From NCBI GenBank assembly GCA_005223185.1, contig NJBN01000006.1:186001-250000 (forward strand): a DNA stretch of 64,000 bases. The letters run 5' to 3'. How positions within the stretch are numbered: position 1 is the first letter of the stretch; the number at the start of each line of letters is the position of its first letter. Shown piece after piece: positions 1 to 8,430 of this stretch. The notes beneath the pieces are model-generated. The model made no database searches. It was not told where the DNA came from and was given only the letters and a program-made list of their open reading frames with translations. The DNA is from a candidate division LCP-89 bacterium B3_LCP. Lineage in GTDB: Bacteria; Electryoneota; B3-LCP. The translations under genes and the position numbers were made by a program.

Positions 1-624
1 TCCCATTTTCCCAATAATGTCTGAGAGTGTCGGCCAGGGTTTTAATTGTGAGTTCATTTTGTTTGAATGTGTCTTCGGTGGTAAAGGAACACTGAATCCC
101 TTACCTGCAAGAAGAACGAACCTTCTCCTCGATTGTGGAACTCCATAGTCCGCAAGTTGGAGAACGTCCATATTAATGACGTAATCAAGTTCCTCAAGAC
201 GAAGGATAAATTCATCTAATATCTCTTTCCCACGCGTTACTATTCCTGAAACATTCTCAAACATGACCATTTTGGGTTGTATTTCTTCGATTAACCTTGC
301 CATCTCCAATACGAGGTCATTTCGGGGATCGTTTCTGTGGTATTTATCTGTTAGCTTGGAGAATCCTTGGCATGGAGGACAACCTGCAACCAAATCAATA
401 GTGGAAGTTGGCACTAATTTTAAAAAATCCTTCCCCGAAAGGTTTCGAATATCATCTATAAAAAGCTCCACTTCAGGATGATTGGTTGAATACGTATGGG
501 CTATCTCCGACTTAAATTCAACACCTGCGATCACGTTGAATCCCGCTCTTTTCAGACCGAGAGTCAACCCACCTGCTCCACAGCATAGATCAATCGCTAC
601 CGGTTTTACTTTCTTATTGCGCAT
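1..624 (-). CDS. DNA (cytosine-5-)-methyltransferase, 3' part beyond the window
   Basis: This partial gene reads from ATG at 624 to the window edge, giving 208 codons without a stop. It transfers a methyl group from S-adenosylmethionine to C5 of cytosine in a target site. Motif I (LCCGAGG, residues 13-19), the catalytic motif IV (GCPPCQGFS, 80-88, nucleophile Cys84), the ENV motif VI (122-124) and a later QSRRR motif VIII are all visible. The target-recognition domain would lie off the window. The start overlaps the end of the vsr gene by 11 bp, so the two are co-transcribed. No cognate restriction enzyme is visible inside the window. Family assignment is very secure; the target sequence is unknown. 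Confidence 0.95.
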   Translation of the reverse strand, partial: MRNKKVKPVAIDLCCGAGGLTLGLKRAGFNVIAGVEFKSEIAHTYSTNHPEVELFIDDIRNLSGKDFLKLVPTSTIDLVAGCPPCQGFSKLTDKYHRNDPRNDLVLEMARLIEEIQPKMVMFENVSGIVTRGKEILDEFILRLEELDYVINMDVLQLADYGVPQSRRRFVLLAGKGFSVPLPPKTHSNKMNSQLKPWPTLSDIIGKMG

Positions 625-1036
625 CGATTATCCGTAATAATCGGCTTTTTACCTTTACCTGGTTCTTATTAATGTCAGTGTCCCAAAATCTCCAGACTGA
701 CCAGCCATCTCTGCGTAACTTACTTCTGATTCTCTCGTCCCGTTTCTTATTATTTTTTAATTTATTCACCCAGTATTCACGATTTTTCCTAAAAGCCTTA
801 CCGGTGATTTCTTTCTCCCTTCTTCCATGCCAAAAGGAGCTATCGCAAAATATCAGGACGTTTGTACCCTTAATTCTGAAGTCAGGATTACCTTCTAATT
901 TCGGTTGTCTATGATATTTTATCTTCAATCCCTTTAATAATTTCTCCATTTCTTTTTCGATGCTAGTACCTCGACTCTTAACTTTCCGCATCCTTTCTGT
1001 CGTCTCTATGGTTGGTTTAACGTAGCTCTGCTTCAT
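614..1036 (-). CDS. vsr: very short patch repair endonuclease (Vsr)
   Basis: 140 aa, the usual length for Vsr. These enzymes nick next to T:G mismatches that arise when 5-methylcytosine deaminates, so they accompany cytosine-5 methyltransferases. Visible hallmarks are the N-terminal MRKVKSRGTSIEKE segment, the core PDFRIKGTNVLIFCDSSFWH (PDF...F.D..FWHG) and a C-terminal RDERI...GWSVWRFWD block. The ATG at 1036 lies 13 bp after the glgC stop, and its end overlaps the start of the methyltransferase at 624. The pairing with a C5-methyltransferase supports the call. Its placement directly behind glgC suggests insertion of the modification module into an existing transcription unit. Confidence 0.93.
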   Translation of the reverse strand: MKQSYVKPTIETTERMRKVKSRGTSIEKEMEKLLKGLKIKYHRQPKLEGNPDFRIKGTNVLIFCDSSFWHGRREKEITGKAFRKNREYWVNKLKNNKKRDERIRSKLRRDGWSVWRFWDTDINKNQVKVKSRLLRIIDAQ

Positions 1037-1049
1037 GATGTTTCAAAAC

Positions 1050-2333
1050 CTATATCACCGCGCCATCCGGGATGACGGCGTCCTTTTCGATTACAGTTAT
1101 GCCGTCCTTTACCATATAGCCGTGCCCGGCGTAGTTTTCGTGGGGTTTCTTCGGTGTAATCTTCACGCCTCTGCCTATACGGGCATTCTTGTCAACAATC
1201 GCGCCGGAAATGTCGGTGTCTTCTCCGATGCCGACTGGAGGTAAATCACCTCTGTTTTTTACAGAAGAGGATTCGGGGTCGAACTCGTAGTAATCAGCGC
1301 CCATAACGTACGAATTTTCTATGGATGTGCCCTTTTTGATTATGGTGCGCACACCCAGGATAGCGCTACGAATCTTCACCTTTTCAACGATGCAGCCTTC
1401 GCTTATCTGCGCCGATTGAGCATCGACCGACAGGAGCTTCGAAGGTGGTAAAAAACGAGCGTGCGTATATATGAAGTTCGTCTCTGTGAAGAAATGAAAT
1501 TTAGGGTCAGGTGAAATAAAATCCATATTCGCATTGAAGAAAGAACCAATAGTCCCCACATCCTTCCAATAACCATCGAAGACGTGTATTTGAACTTTAC
1601 CCGATTCGATGGCAGAGGGAATGATATGTTTGCCAAAATCCTGGTGCTCGAGATTCTTCAGTGAGGACTTTAGCGCTCCGACTTTGAATAGGTAAACGCC
1701 CATACTTCCCAGCAGGCACTTTTCCTCATCAAAGAACTTGTATTTATCCCGGATCTTATCGTTAATTTGAAATTTTGTCAGTATGCTGGAATCCTGAGGT
1801 TTTTCCAAAAAATTAGTGACTAACCCTTTAGTACCAACGCTCAAAATACCAAATCCCTTAGCTTCCTGGGTGGTTATGGGAGAAACCGCAACGGTAACAT
1901 CGGCATTTGATTTTCGGTGCGTTTCCAGCATGCTGCGGTAATCCATCTGGTAGATGTGATCGCCTGCTAAAATCAGATAATCATCCGCATGGAAACGCTG
2001 AAAATGCCGCCATGTCTTGCGGACGGCATCAGCAGTTCCCTGGAACCAGTCCATGCTATCGGTGGTCTGTTCCGCCGCCAAGACATTGACGAATCCCTCA
2101 TGGAAGGCATCGAATTTATAGCTCAGATTGACGTGCCGGTTGAGCGAAGCTGAGTTAAACTGCGTGAGCACGAAAATCCGTTCGATGTGGGAATTGATGC
2201 AGTTGGATACGGGAATATCTATCAGGCGGTATTTCCCGGCAATGGGAACAGCAGGCTTGGAACGGAATTTCGTCAACGGGTAGAGGCGCTGCCCCTGACC
2301 ACCGCCTAAGATTATGCAAAGTACTGATGACAT
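1050..2333 (-). CDS. glgC: glucose-1-phosphate adenylyltransferase
   Basis: 427 aa. It makes ADP-glucose from glucose-1-phosphate and ATP, the committed step of bacterial glycogen synthesis. The nucleotide-binding signature GGGQGQRLYPLT is at residues 10-21, followed by KPAVPIAGKYRLIDIP (substrate/activator region) and LAGDHIYQMDY. The C-terminal third has the left-handed beta-helix character of the family (IGRGVKI, VIEKDAVIPDG). It starts with ATG at 2333, only 9 bp downstream of the HEPN gene stop. Other glycogen genes (glgX, glgP) are 45 kb away in the window; no glycogen synthase or branching enzyme is seen. Confidence 0.96.
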   Translation of the reverse strand: MSSVLCIILGGGQGQRLYPLTKFRSKPAVPIAGKYRLIDIPVSNCINSHIERIFVLTQFNSASLNRHVNLSYKFDAFHEGFVNVLAAEQTTDSMDWFQGTADAVRKTWRHFQRFHADDYLILAGDHIYQMDYRSMLETHRKSNADVTVAVSPITTQEAKGFGILSVGTKGLVTNFLEKPQDSSILTKFQINDKIRDKYKFFDEEKCLLGSMGVYLFKVGALKSSLKNLEHQDFGKHIIPSAIESGKVQIHVFDGYWKDVGTIGSFFNANMDFISPDPKFHFFTETNFIYTHARFLPPSKLLSVDAQSAQISEGCIVEKVKIRSAILGVRTIIKKGTSIENSYVMGADYYEFDPESSSVKNRGDLPPVGIGEDTDISGAIVDKNARIGRGVKITPKKPHENYAGHGYMVKDGITVIEKDAVIPDGAVI

Positions 2334-2342
2334 GTGATATTC

Positions 2343-2723
2343 TTACTTCTTTAATATGGAAAGTAGTGCCTTACGTAAACAGCTGCAGATCGCAATTGCC
2401 TCTTCTGCTTCCTCCCTATCTGCAGATTCGCCGGGATAGCGGAAATCCACAGCAGCACGGGTCAAATAACGTAAATCCTTTATGTCCGGTCTAAAATCAA
2501 CGCAAAGTGGCTCAAGCAAAATATAAAGTTGATAAAGATCATGCGTTTTAGGTGGAGTTGAACTGAACTTTATAAGAGCTGCTTTCATCAGTTTTTCAAT
2601 ACATTGTTGAGCATGAAAACAGGCGGCATCGTAATTCGGTGATTTTAATGCTTCTGCTTCCCGTTTCGCTGTTACATAATCACCTTCAGCTTTGGTCAAC
2701 CACTCTTTAAGCAGGTCGCTCAT
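2343..2723 (-). CDS. HEPN domain protein, partner of MNT nucleotidyltransferase
   Basis: 126 aa all-helical protein of the HEPN family (PF05168 type). The recognisable core is CFHAQQCIEKLMKAAL, with a THDLYQL segment and an RYPGES stretch after it. HEPN proteins of this type form two-gene modules with MNT nucleotidyltransferases; in several studied pairs the HEPN member is an RNase toxin that the MNT member AMPylates. The canonical R-x4-6-H RNase motif is not obvious here, so RNase activity is uncertain. The start at 2723 overlaps the end of the MNT gene by 17 bp, showing translational coupling, and glgC follows 9 bp later. Confidence 0.85.
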   Translation of the reverse strand: MSDLLKEWLTKAEGDYVTAKREAEALKSPNYDAACFHAQQCIEKLMKAALIKFSSTPPKTHDLYQLYILLEPLCVDFRPDIKDLRYLTRAAVDFRYPGESADREEAEEAIAICSCLRKALLSILKK

Positions 2724-3024
2724 ACAACACCTTCCCTTTATCTATAGCCTCTCTGATTAATGGATCACCTTGTTCATAGCGCCAGCGTGTATCTTCCGGT
2801 CGTCGTGCGATGAGATCTACACCAAACTGAGGATTTACCGCAATTAGGATTTCCAACGATTTCCGGAAGTTCTTCCCTTCAAACGGCAACACAACTAACA
2901 GATCCACATCCGAATCGGGGCCTGGTGTTCCGTATGCATAAGAGCCAAACAGCAGGACGCGTTCAGGTTGAAACTGATGTACAATCTGATCTGCAAGTTG
3001 CTTAATTTTCGTGAATGGAACCAT
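2707..3024 (-). CDS. MNT-type nucleotidyltransferase (minimal, antitoxin-like)
   Basis: 105 aa counted from ATG at 3024. It has the minimal nucleotidyltransferase fold with GS at residues 27-28 and the metal-binding DSDVD (Asp39, Asp41), the hallmark GSx10DxD pattern of the polymerase beta superfamily. A longer reading from 3072 is possible but would run through the perfect hairpin at 3051-3068, so I prefer the internal ATG. Known members are paired with HEPN proteins and neutralise them by transferring AMP. The overlap with the HEPN gene at 2707-2723 matches that arrangement. Confidence 0.85.
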   Translation of the reverse strand: MVPFTKIKQLADQIVHQFQPERVLLFGSYAYGTPGPDSDVDLLVVLPFEGKNFRKSLEILIAVNPQFGVDLIARRPEDTRWRYEQGDPLIREAIDKGKVLYERPA

Positions 3025-3050
3025 GGTGATTCTATCGATTGCGTATCTAT

Positions 3051-3068
3051 CCCACCGCAAGCGGTGGG
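3051..3068. repeat. perfect GC-rich hairpin upstream of the MNT gene
   Basis: CCCACCGC at 3051-3058 is followed by its exact complement GCGGTGGG at 3061-3068 with two bases between. It lies between the HEPN/ApeA-like gene and the MNT gene. There is no T-run on either side, so it is not a clear intrinsic terminator. It could be an attenuator, an mRNA-stabilising hairpin, or part of a dispersed repeat. Confidence 0.6.
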
Positions 3069-3083
3069 GCACTTCAGAAAGAC

Positions 3084-4385
3084 CTATTTGACATCTTTAT
3101 AAAGAAGTAGTAACTCTTTATAAATAACCTTCTCACAAATTTCCTGTAGATGATACATTAGATATTTTGCCTTCAAATCCAGTCTATTCTCTCCTCCATG
3201 TACTATTTTTGATCTGGTGGTGTATATTTCTCTGAATTTTTCGAGGATTAGTTTTCTTTTTTTGTGGCTATCCCCTATTAAATAGGCAGATCTATTACCG
3301 ATAAGTTCCCCTAATCCAACCTCATTGTGTTGTGAACCTTTACCGAGTAGTATTTCTAATACCACAACTGCTTGTACGAATGATAGAATCTCGTTCTTAC
3401 CAATTTGGCTTTCAAAATACCATTGGCAAGCTTTTTTAATCCTCTTTGATTGATCATCTTCTGTAAACGCATGCTTTATCAGTTCAAGACGAATTAATTG
3501 TTCCTTCTTAAGGTTTTCAATTCCTTGAGGAATCCGTAATCCTTGAATATAATCTGATAAGTTCTCATCAAAAATAAATAGTCTCTGAAATACTAACTGT
3601 TCATTTGATCCTTTATGAACAGTAAAATAAGAATTAGACTTTTCGAATGATAAACGCAAAGGAGGAAAATTCTGAAATAGCCCTGTTGCCAAGGAAACCC
3701 CACAGAAAGACTTTAATATCATAATAGTTTCCTCAATCGGTCTAGTAATTATATTCTCAGAAATAAAACCTTTCATATCTATCTGGATATATACCGAATT
3801 TGCATCCCATTCAGTAGGCCACTTAATCTGGTCTATAAAAGCGTATCTAAGATGATCAAGGTGGTTTACGTTCTCTGGTATTGGAAAACGATCGATTGTT
3901 TTCGAGCTTGGTTTAAACAGTTTTACTGTATTGGAAACTTGGTATTCTTCCCCTTCTTCTAGCATACACCCAATATTATTCTCCAATTTTATTGTGAAAA
4001 AATAATCTTTTGGGAGTGAATCCAATTGACTAATATATCTTTCTGCCACTTGTTGAACATCTTTAAAAAGTGGAAAACTTGTAATATTAATGCCCTTAGT
4101 GTCGTCGTATTCATTACTTTGTGCTAATTCAGTTGAAACTAGTCCATAGATATAATCACGAACTGGTTGATCACTGATGTATTGGTTCAGTAGTTCTCTT
4201 TTTTGTCTTAGCTTTTGTTCCTTTTTTTGTTCGCTTTTCTTTTGTATTATATTGTCAAGTTCGTACAACTCCATTGATGAATTGACATCTATATAGAGTC
4301 CATTATTCACTTTTAATTTCTGCAGAATTTCGGCTAATTTAGCTATTAGCTGTTTCTTGCAGTTATCAGGTAGATTGATACTCAT
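3084..4385 (-). CDS. large HEPN (ApeA-like C-terminus) protein, possible defence effector
   Basis: 433 aa from ATG at 4385 (MSINLPDN). A longer reading from 4460 would begin inside the palindromic repeat at 4433-4458, so the internal start is preferred. The last ~90 residues resemble the HEPN domain of ApeA-type proteins: a helix-rich region with RSKIVHGG, giving an intact R-x4-H RNase motif about 40 residues from the C-terminus. The N-terminal 300 residues are not recognised; they include a Lys/Glu-rich coiled segment near residues 45-70. ApeA-type HEPN proteins act in phage abortive infection, but that role here is inference. The gene is AT-rich relative to glgC, consistent with transfer. 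Confidence 0.6.
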   Translation of the reverse strand: MSINLPDNCKKQLIAKLAEILQKLKVNNGLYIDVNSSMELYELDNIIQKKSEQKKEQKLRQKRELLNQYISDQPVRDYIYGLVSTELAQSNEYDDTKGINITSFPLFKDVQQVAERYISQLDSLPKDYFFTIKLENNIGCMLEEGEEYQVSNTVKLFKPSSKTIDRFPIPENVNHLDHLRYAFIDQIKWPTEWDANSVYIQIDMKGFISENIITRPIEETIMILKSFCGVSLATGLFQNFPPLRLSFEKSNSYFTVHKGSNEQLVFQRLFIFDENLSDYIQGLRIPQGIENLKKEQLIRLELIKHAFTEDDQSKRIKKACQWYFESQIGKNEILSFVQAVVVLEILLGKGSQHNEVGLGELIGNRSAYLIGDSHKKRKLILEKFREIYTTRSKIVHGGENRLDLKAKYLMYHLQEICEKVIYKELLLLYKDVK

Positions 4386-4432
4386 TATTTGTGTAAATCT
4401 TCTTTTATCGCTATTGGAATTCAGTCCCGTAG

Positions 4433-4458
4433 GTTGGGTTAAGCGTAGCGAACCCAAC
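4433..4458. repeat. intergenic palindromic repeat (GTTGGGTT/AACCCAAC)
   Basis: GTTGGGTT at 4433-4440 and AACCCAAC at 4451-4458 form a perfect 8-bp stem around AAGCGTAGCG. This REP-like motif is of a kind scattered through intergenic DNA of many bacteria. It overlaps the extended reading frame of the HEPN gene, which argues against that longer start. Confidence 0.7.
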
Positions 4459-4601
4459 AACCTGTTTCACCAGAATGAATTCTGGTTCTCAATTTTCTCC
4501 TACAAAGTCGTTGAAACGACTGGTGCATTCCCCCGTATTTATTGGTTTTAACCAATTTGTACTTGAAAATTGAGTATGGGATTTCAATCCCGTACCTCTG
4601 G

Positions 4602-4629
4602 ATTCCGGATAAGCTTCGCTTTCCGGAAT
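4602..4629. repeat. intergenic hairpin repeat (ATTCCGGA/TCCGGAAT)
   Basis: ATTCCGGA at 4602-4609 pairs with TCCGGAAT at 4622-4629 around an 12-base loop. The same arms occur at 9883-9921, and a variant with ATTCCTGCG arms is at 8177-8196, so this is one copy of a dispersed hairpin family. The rest of the 4386-4670 gap holds the palindrome at 4433 and low-information sequence. Confidence 0.7.
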
Positions 4630-4670
4630 GACAGCCAACCCCTGAACCCCTGAACCCCGACTACCGACCC

Positions 4671-5510
4671 CTAACTAACAATCGCCACTGAAGCCGAAGC
4701 TCCAATGCGAGTAGCGCCTGCTTCCACCATCTGCAGGACGTCACCCAAATCCTTGACGCCGCCAGCAGCTTTAACGCCTACTGCGGGGCCGACCACCCGG
4801 CGCATCAACGCAACATCACCCAAAGTTGCTCCACCGGTGCTGAAACCGGTCGAAGTTTTCACAAAGGCAGCTCCAGCCCTCTTAGCAACCAGGCATGATT
4901 TGACCTTTTCATCATCGCTAAGCAAGCATGCCTCTATAATAACCTTCACGTGAACGCCGTTGGCAGCTTTGACAACCTCCCAGATGTCCCTCTCAACTTC
5001 CTCGTATCGGTTGGACTTGATAAAGCCGATGTTCGCCACCATGTCCAGTTCGGTAGCACCGTCGTTCACAGCCCTAGTTGCTTCAGCAGCTTTGATTGAA
5101 CTGTGGCTAGCCCCCAGCGGAAAACCGACAACCGAGCAGATCTTGACTCTGGTATCCTCCAACAATTTCGCACATAGTGAAATCCAGCATGGATTTACGC
5201 ACACAGAGGCGAAGTTGTAGCGACGGGCTTCTTCACATAACTGTTTCACCTGGGCTTCGGATGCATCCGGTTTCAGCAGAGTGTGATCTATCAATCCAGC
5301 AATACCAGATTTCAGGGACTCCACGCTGCCCGGAGTTAAACTGATTCGGTCTGCACCCGCTGATGTGATGCGGTCAACTGATTCAGAGCGTTCCACAACG
5401 CAGCGACCGCAGGCAGAACAATCATCCGAACTATCACCGCAGACAGCAGCATCCACCTGCCCGGGCACCATAACTTCGGATACAATTCTGGAAATTAAAT
5501 CATCTGGCAT
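4671..5510 (-). CDS. deoC: deoxyribose-phosphate aldolase with Cys-rich N-terminal extension
   Basis: 279 aa; it cleaves 2-deoxyribose-5-phosphate to acetaldehyde and glyceraldehyde-3-phosphate. The catalytic core spans about residues 68-279: IDHTLLKP start, SVVGFPLG, the Schiff-base lysine in FVKTSTGFS, and KAAGGVKD. The family is usually about 220 aa, so roughly 65 extra residues precede the core. They carry Cys24, Cys31, Cys34 and Cys37 (CX6CX2CX2C), which could bind metal or serve as a targeting region. It lies 46 bp after a microcompartment vertex gene, on the same strand. DeoC-type aldolases are known cargo in some microcompartment loci because acetaldehyde is volatile and toxic; encapsulation here is inference. 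Confidence 0.93.
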   Translation of the reverse strand: MPDDLISRIVSEVMVPGQVDAAVCGDSSDDCSACGRCVVERSESVDRITSAGADRISLTPGSVESLKSGIAGLIDHTLLKPDASEAQVKQLCEEARRYNFASVCVNPCWISLCAKLLEDTRVKICSVVGFPLGASHSSIKAAEATRAVNDGATELDMVANIGFIKSNRYEEVERDIWEVVKAANGVHVKVIIEACLLSDDEKVKSCLVAKRAGAAFVKTSTGFSTGGATLGDVALMRRVVGPAVGVKAAGGVKDLGDVLQMVEAGATRIGASASVAIVS

Positions 5511-5556
5511 AACACATACTTCTGAAGAGTCTTGAAGTTAGGGGTCTATAACCCTT

Positions 5557-5832
5557 TCACTCCCCGAAAACGTCCAGATCATCGACAACCGCCACTATGA
5601 CAGCCTGCAAAGGTATATCGGGATTTTCGAAAATAATACGAGCGCTTCCGCCCTCTTTGTTCACCAGGACCACGTCATCCACACCAGCATCCACGCGATC
5701 CAAAGCTAACAGTGTATCACCCTTGGGTGATAAGTCAGTATCTAGCGGCTGAACGATCAGAATCTTACTCCCCTCGAAATGAGGGCTCTTAACCGTAGAA
5801 TACAGATCACCTATCACCTTAGCTAAGATCAT
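5557..5832 (-). CDS. EutN/CcmL-family microcompartment vertex (BMC-P) protein
   Basis: 91 aa, full length for the pentameric shell protein that caps the vertices of bacterial microcompartments. The family pattern is clear: MILAKVIGDLYSTVKSPHFEG, then KILIVQPLD, ALDRVDAGVDDVVLV and a C-terminal AVIVAVVDDLDV. Its ATG at 5832 overlaps the stop of the phosphohexomutase gene by 4 bp, and deoC follows. No hexameric shell (BMC-H) or trimer (BMC-T) gene is visible in the window, so this is an orphan vertex gene here. It may pair with shell genes elsewhere or form pentamers with another use. Confidence 0.92.
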   Translation of the reverse strand: MILAKVIGDLYSTVKSPHFEGSKILIVQPLDTDLSPKGDTLLALDRVDAGVDDVVLVNKEGGSARIIFENPDIPLQAVIVAVVDDLDVFGE

Positions 5833-7202
5833 TCGTCGCTTCCTGCTTGGGGAAACAGTTTTTCCAGAGCTTCGGTGCCTTCCCTGATAAAAGCATCAGC
5901 GCTATGTTGATCTTCACCTTCTGCATAGATACGTATCACAGGTTCTGTATTGGAAGGTCTCATCTGGAACCAGCCATTCTGACGGATGATTTTCAAGCCG
6001 TCAGTACGATCCTGCTCATCATTCTTGAAATGAGAATGAAGCGCAGCCAACAGTTCATCACGATGGTAGTCTTCTATGGATATCTTGGTTTTCGCCATTG
6101 TATAGTCAGGCATGGATTTCATAAATTCTGAAAGCGAACAGTCCGCTTCTATCAACGCCTGCAAAACCATGGCAGTCCCCACAGCAGAATCACGCCCTAA
6201 ATGCACTCCGGGATATATCACGCCGCCATTGCCTTCTCCACCAATAGCAGCTTTAACATCCTGCATTTTTTTAACCACGTGGATTTCTCCAACCTTGGTG
6301 CGATGAATGGGCACTCCCGCGTCCTTAGCTATATCATCTAATGCACGAGTTGACGAGACATTGGTAACTAACGGTCCGGGTTTATGTTTTAACACTAACC
6401 GAGCGGCGATAACCAGGGTGTTCTCCTCACCGATCGGTTCACCCTTATCGTCAATTATTGCCAACCGGTCAGCATCAGGATCGAGCGCCAGACCTAAGTC
6501 GCAGGATTCTTCCTTTACTTTATTGCAAAGATCGCCTAAGTATTCCGGTAGTGGTTCAGGATTGCGGGGAAATCGCCCTTTGATCTCACAGTTGACTTTG
6601 ACCACTTCACAACCGAGTTCAGCTAAAAATTGCGGAAGAAGATAGCAACCCGCCCCACATACGGCGTCAACTGCAACACGGAAATTGCGCTTGCGTATAA
6701 CCGGCAGATCAAACATGGTATCTTGTAACACTGCGGAAATATGGTCGTCAACTGCACCTTGATAAAGGGAGACATGACCGATTTTACTCCAGGGCACGTA
6801 ATCAACCTTCCAGTCATCCTTGATGGCGTTCAACTCCCTTGCCTGCACTTCATCTAAGAAGATTCCGTCAGCGGAAAAGAACTTCAGAGCATTCCATTCA
6901 TCTGAGTTATGAGAAGCGGTAAAAGCGATCCCGCCGGAAGCATCACTCTTTGCTACCGCCAATTCTATTGTCGGAGTGGGCACTATACCTAAATCCACCA
7001 CGTCACAACCGACCGCTAAAAGACCTGCTAAAGCTGCATGACGCACCATTTCACCGGTCGTGCGGGTATCGCGCCCCACTATCACCTTTCCTCCACCGCA
7101 GTACGAACCGAAAGCAGCAGCATACGCAGTGGTTACCTCCGGCGTCAGCCCTTCGCCAACTATCCCGCGAATGCCGGACACCGATATCATCAGACGCTTC
7201 AC
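5829..7202 (-). CDS. phosphohexomutase (phosphoglucosamine/phosphomannomutase family)
   Basis: 457 aa alpha-D-phosphohexomutase. These enzymes move a phosphate between C1 and C6 (or C5) hydroxyls of a sugar through a phosphoserine. The active-site TASHNS is at residues 95-100 (Ser97), the metal loop DPDADR near residue 243, and the sugar-binding GEGNGG near 320. The C-terminal phosphate-binding RPSNTEP motif is present. The start is GTG at 7202 with an AAGGT ribosome-binding site. Substrate cannot be told from sequence: GlmM, ManB or a pentose-acting form are all possible. The 4-bp overlap with the vertex gene and nearby deoC would fit conversion of deoxyribose-1-phosphate to the 5-phosphate, but this is inference. 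Confidence 0.88.
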   Translation of the reverse strand: MKRLMISVSGIRGIVGEGLTPEVTTAYAAAFGSYCGGGKVIVGRDTRTTGEMVRHAALAGLLAVGCDVVDLGIVPTPTIELAVAKSDASGGIAFTASHNSDEWNALKFFSADGIFLDEVQARELNAIKDDWKVDYVPWSKIGHVSLYQGAVDDHISAVLQDTMFDLPVIRKRNFRVAVDAVCGAGCYLLPQFLAELGCEVVKVNCEIKGRFPRNPEPLPEYLGDLCNKVKEESCDLGLALDPDADRLAIIDDKGEPIGEENTLVIAARLVLKHKPGPLVTNVSSTRALDDIAKDAGVPIHRTKVGEIHVVKKMQDVKAAIGGEGNGGVIYPGVHLGRDSAVGTAMVLQALIEADCSLSEFMKSMPDYTMAKTKISIEDYHRDELLAALHSHFKNDEQDRTDGLKIIRQNGWFQMRPSNTEPVIRIYAEGEDQHSADAFIREGTEALEKLFPQAGSDE

Positions 7203-7633
7203 ATTATACCTTAAAATTATCCAATAGTAGCTGTTATCTAGTCAGGTTGAGAATTTATCCTTTTTACGGGGGAAAGTCAAGTGGTTTTTTGGGATTCGGG
7301 ATTCAGAGGGTGGAGTTGGGGGTTGGAGGGAAACAAACTTCTCTTGGCTTGCAGCGAATCGAAAGCGTGTCACGCCGTATCTAACACAGAATTGGGAGGA
7401 TAGGCATTCCTGCCTGTCAGACACGAATGTCTAACCTCCCCAAGAAGGAAGCGCGGGGGCTCGTCCCCCGCCGGTTCACAATCAACGGTCAACGGTTGGG
7501 TGGCATGCTTCTGGCTCCGCTTTAGCGGGGACGAAGCATGTCTGTTGAATGTTGCATCAGGTCACACCCCTTAAGGGCCAAGACCTGCCGCAACTGAGAA
7601 AGGTAACTGGTCAACGGTTCACGGTCAACGGAC
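7203..7633. repeat. gene-free stretch with palindromic elements
   Basis: No gene is supported here. It contains a GCGGGGG/CCCCCGC hairpin (7453-7471) and short repeats of TCAACGG (7480-7500, 7608-7632). It also has a two-hairpin element: CATGCTTC 7504-7511 with GAAGCATG 7533-7540, then CAGGTC 7558-7563 with GACCTG 7582-7587. The two-hairpin element recurs at 10030-10128 with the first hairpin's strand bias flipped, which suggests mobility. Confidence 0.75.
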
Positions 7634-8038
7634 TTACCCGGCTTCAGTTTTGGATAGCTTTCGCATCCAGAACCAGTGCGTGGAAAAGAGAATGAGACAT
7701 ACCAGGATAATCATAATATCCACCGTGATATCACGCTTCGCTCTGAAGGAGACATTCTGGATAATATCGTTCTTGGCGGATTCATACATGATTTTCAGCG
7801 TCTGATCGTCCGGTAGTTGTTGACCCTCTTTCAGCGAGATCATGAGATCCATCTTGTAGTTGTCAAACGATGCCAGGCTGGGACCCGATGAACGGCTGTA
7901 ACTACTGCGGCTCTGGAAGGGATTGCTAAGGTCGATGATGGCGCTGACCATGGCAGTCATGGCTATGAGAAAAGTAATGATGGATACCAGACAGATCATG
8001 TACCCGTAGAGTTGGGTTATTTTGTGCCGCTTCTCCAT
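7634..8038 (-). CDS. two-helix membrane protein of unknown function
   Basis: 134 aa from ATG at 8038, which has an ideal GGAGG site five bases upstream; the reading frame four codons longer would need a TTG start. Two strongly hydrophobic segments (about residues 12-36 and 109-127) flank a polar loop rich in Ser, Arg and Lys. This suggests an inner-membrane protein with one sizeable loop outside the membrane. I do not recognise a family. It stands alone between two repeat-bearing intergenic regions. Confidence 0.6.
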   Translation of the reverse strand: MEKRHKITQLYGYMICLVSIITFLIAMTAMVSAIIDLSNPFQSRSSYSRSSGPSLASFDNYKMDLMISLKEGQQLPDDQTLKIMYESAKNDIIQNVSFRAKRDITVDIMIILVCLILFSTHWFWMRKLSKTEAG

Positions 8039-8430
8039 GGCTTCCTCCAAAGTATTTTAAGGAGTTTTACTCTTCATCCCATAACAGATGAGGCAATATA
8101 GGGATTTGGGTGTATAAAGGCAAGGGAGATTTTGGGGGATCGGTTGTTGGGATACGGTAATATCCACCCCATTGTCATTCCTGCGGACGCAGGAATCCAG
8201 AGGCTATACTAAAATAAGGGTTGGGGATTGGGATTTGGGGTTCGGTAGTTGGGATGCAGGATTTGGTAAGGGAGACCTGCCCTCACCGTCGCACGAGGGT
8301 GCTCGGTAGCACTTTATTCAGACTATTAATACTACTATTATTAGTGTCTGCGTAATTTTCATTTTCCGTACTTACAAATACCGCTACACTACAACATTTA
8401 AAAGAAAGCATCACAACAACTTTATAAACC
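8039..8430. repeat. gene-free stretch with hairpin repeat
   Basis: This gap of about 390 bp holds the perfect 9-bp inverted repeat ATTCCTGCG (8177-8185) and CGCAGGAAT (8188-8196), a member of the dispersed hairpin family also seen at 4602 and 9883. It is followed by low-complexity GT-rich sequence (8218-8275). I see no reading frame or promoter I would defend. Confidence 0.6.

Noticed and set aside
4386-4460. Longer start for the large HEPN protein
   Set aside because: It begins inside a palindromic repeat and has no ribosome-binding site.
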